Shown here in pieces: positions 62,676-64,000 of a DNA stretch of 64,000 nucleotides. The first letter of the stretch is position 1. The number at the start of each line of letters is the position of its first letter. Below the pieces are notes generated by a model. That model had not been told where the DNA came from. It did no database searches and saw only the letters and a program-made list of their open reading frames with translations. This stretch comes from Pseudoxanthomonas wuyuanensis (GTDB lineage Bacteria > Pseudomonadota > Gammaproteobacteria > Xanthomonadales > Xanthomonadaceae), in contig NZ_OCND01000011.1 of NCBI RefSeq assembly GCF_900215535.1, forward strand, positions 62,001 through 126,000. The letters are read 5' to 3'. A program made the translations under genes and the position numbers.

Positions 62676-63295
62676 GCGTTACCCCCACGGAAGCGGATGC
62701 CGTAGACGCACTCCGTCGAAGCTTGGCCATCTCCAGAGCGGTAAATGAGCAAGCTGGCACTGACGATTTGCTTGCCGTCCCCTATGGGCCGCCAGTGTTG
62801 CCGCAACCAGCCCTGCTGGAAGTCGATCTGCCCACCGCGCTTGTAACCCATGGCTTCCAGCTTCTGGGACGCTTCCTCCGCATCCCAGAGACACGGGGGG
62901 GAGGGCTCTTGGGCTGGGCTTTTGGTTCCTGGCAGGGAGAAACTGGCTTCCGTGAATATAAAGTCACCGGCATCTGGTAATGCTACGGCGGAGAAGCTGT
63001 AACCCCCGGCGAGGGGTTGCTTCCTGGCGTGCATGAAATCCGATCCCGGCTCGGTGGGCGTCAAGGAAACGCCAAGGGCGGAGGAGAATGCAGCCGCCGA
63101 CAGGTCGGAAGGCTTCCTCAAAGAATCAGCGAAACCGAGAAGGCGCTCCTGCAGTTGAACCAGCGTTGTTTGCTCGGTTTCAGCAGTGGCTTCGCTCGGT
63201 GCGCTGGTCGCGTCCGGTGTTCGGGCACATGCAACGGACAGGGTCAGCAGCGAAGCAACAGCGATTGAGGCGGCGAGGGTTCGAAATTGGTCCAT
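62672..63295 (-). CDS. Putative immunity lipoprotein (X-Tfi-like), complete copy
   Basis: The 207-residue product has a lipoprotein signal with lipobox LSVAC (Cys23), a Thr/Glu-rich linker, and a globular domain with four regions conserved in the second copy (LRKPSDLSAAAFSSALGVSLTP, SPPCLWDAEEASQKLEAMGYKRGGQIDF, QHWRPIGDGKQ, ECVYGIRFRGG). X-T4SS immunity proteins are typically lipoproteins or periplasmic proteins encoded next to the effector. It overlaps the effector start by four bases (ATGA). No family name is recognised. Confidence 0.65.
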   Translation of the reverse strand: MDQFRTLAASIAVASLLTLSVACARTPDATSAPSEATAETEQTTLVQLQERLLGFADSLRKPSDLSAAAFSSALGVSLTPTEPGSDFMHARKQPLAGGYSFSAVALPDAGDFIFTEASFSLPGTKSPAQEPSPPCLWDAEEASQKLEAMGYKRGGQIDFQQGWLRQHWRPIGDGKQIVSASLLIYRSGDGQASTECVYGIRFRGGNA

Positions 63296-63407
63296 GGCTC
63301 CTCCAAATCATTCAATGGCACAAGGCTATTCTGTAGGGCAGGTGTGGCAAAGAATGCTCCTGCGGCGAATGGCGCTGACGTACGTCCAGCGCCGGAGTAA
63401 GGGAACG

Positions 63408-63418
63408 ACGGGCCTCAT
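63408..63418 (-). repeat. Scar of the effector start after the second immunity copy
   Basis: Directly after the second immunity stop, ATGAGGCCCGT repeats the effector's first 11 bases (ATGAGGCCCGTGGAT) and then diverges after codon 3-4 into an unrelated 27-codon frame. It marks the end of the duplicated block. Confidence 0.7.
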
Positions 63419-64000
63419 GCGTTACCCCCACGGAAGCGGATGCCGTAGACGCATTCCGTCGAAGCTTGGCCATCCCCAGAGCGGTAGATCAACAGGCTGG
63501 CACTGATGCCTTGCTTGCCGTCCCCTATGGGGCGCCAGTGTTGGCGCAACCAGCCCTGCTGGAAGTCGATCTGCCCACCGCGCTTGTAACCCATGGCCTC
63601 CAGCTTCTGGGACGCTTCCTCCGCATCCCAGAGACACGGGGGCGAGGGCTCTTGGGCAGGACTTTTGGTTCCCGGCAGGGAGAAGCGGGCTTCCGTGAAT
63701 ACAAAGTCACCGGCATCTGGTGTTGACTGGGCGAAGAAGCTGTAACCCCCAGCGAGGGGTTGCTCCCTGGCTTGCACAAAATCCGATCCCGGCTCGATGG
63801 GCGTCAAGGAAACACCCAGGGCGGATGAGAACGCGGCCGCCGACAAGTCGGAAGGCTTCCTCAGAGAATCAGCAAAACCAAGAAGGCGCTCCTGCAGTTG
63901 GACCAGCGTTGTTTGCTCGGTTTCAGCAGCGGCCTCGCTCGGTGTGCTGGTCGCGTCCGGTGTCCGGGCACATGCAACGGACAGGGTCAGCAGCGAAGCA
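63415..64000 (-). CDS. Putative immunity lipoprotein, second copy (start beyond window)
   Basis: About 195 residues of C-terminal sequence are visible, with the signal end LSVAC at the right edge; the first ~13 residues lie beyond 64000. It matches the first copy closely, differing at scattered positions (for example FAQSTPDAGDF against AVALPDAGDF, and KQGISASL against KQIVSASL). The stop shares the ATGA context of the first copy but no effector follows. It is a likely tandem duplicate. Confidence 0.75.
   Translation of the reverse strand, partial: ASLLTLSVACARTPDATSTPSEAAAETEQTTLVQLQERLLGFADSLRKPSDLSAAAFSSALGVSLTPIEPGSDFVQAREQPLAGGYSFFAQSTPDAGDFVFTEARFSLPGTKSPAQEPSPPCLWDAEEASQKLEAMGYKRGGQIDFQQGWLRQHWRPIGDGKQGISASLLIYRSGDGQASTECVYGIRFRGGNA

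Overview
The window is GC-rich, about two-thirds G+C by eye. It reads as a chromosomal segment from a member of the Xanthomonadaceae/Lysobacteraceae (Xanthomonas, Lysobacter, Pseudoxanthomonas and relatives). The evidence is the gammaproteobacterial core order pyrG-kdsA-eno-ftsB-ispD-ispF-truD-surE-pcm-nlpD and rlmE-ftsH-folP ... miaA-hfq-hflX-hflK-hflC-DUF2065, the many GTAGGAGC/GTGGGAGC REP-type palindromes, and an apparent Xanthomonas-type T4SS effector (XVIPCD signature) at the right edge. No rRNA, tRNA, CRISPR array, integrase or transposase was seen. The genus cannot be fixed from the sequence alone.

Layout. 0-19 kb is mostly housekeeping and transport: a partial methyltransferase, hemJ (followed by a 101-bp tandem repeat copied from its own 3' end), an alkaline phosphatase lipoprotein, a dicarboxylate-type symporter plus GNAT pair, a bile-acid-type symporter, a hotdog thioesterase, two NlpC/P60 peptidases, slyD, a DUF418 protein, an FAD amino-acid oxidoreductase overlapping glutathione reductase, hutG, an EamA transporter, ybdK and parE. 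Two repeat elements without genes lie here: a 235-bp element with 34-bp terminal inverted repeats (6349-6583) and a ~617-bp imperfect palindrome (16596-17212).

19-44 kb is dense core genome on the + strand: CTP synthase, KDO-8-P synthase, enolase, FtsB, the MEP-pathway enzymes IspD and IspF, TruD, SurE, Pcm, a YqaA-type membrane protein and NlpD, with no rpoS after it. Next come a secreted EEP-family phosphodiesterase, YhbY, RlmE, FtsH, FolP, PutP, MiaA, Hfq, HflX and HflKC. Together these cover cell envelope, isoprenoid, RNA modification and membrane protein quality control functions.

44-52 kb is accessory. A two-partner secretion system (TpsB transporter 44324-45985; TpsA exoprotein 45990-50981) and an AraC/GyrI-type regulator sit between the DUF2065 gene and purA, which are adjacent in E. 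coli and many relatives. 54-61 kb carries a 168-bp tandem array, a HipAB-type toxin-antitoxin pair, a Rieske oxygenase-GFA-permease operon and a secreted beta-helix protein. 61.2-64 kb carries a candidate T4SS killing module. It has an effector with an HExxH metallopeptidase-like motif and a C-terminal XVIPCD-like, Gln-rich tail. Upstream are two tandem copies of a lipoprotein immunity candidate, the second cut by the window end and followed by a short scar of the effector start codon.

Most promising for novelty are the HExxH effector/immunity module with its duplication scar, the TPS island with an internal 246-bp domain duplication, and the two gene-less palindromic elements.
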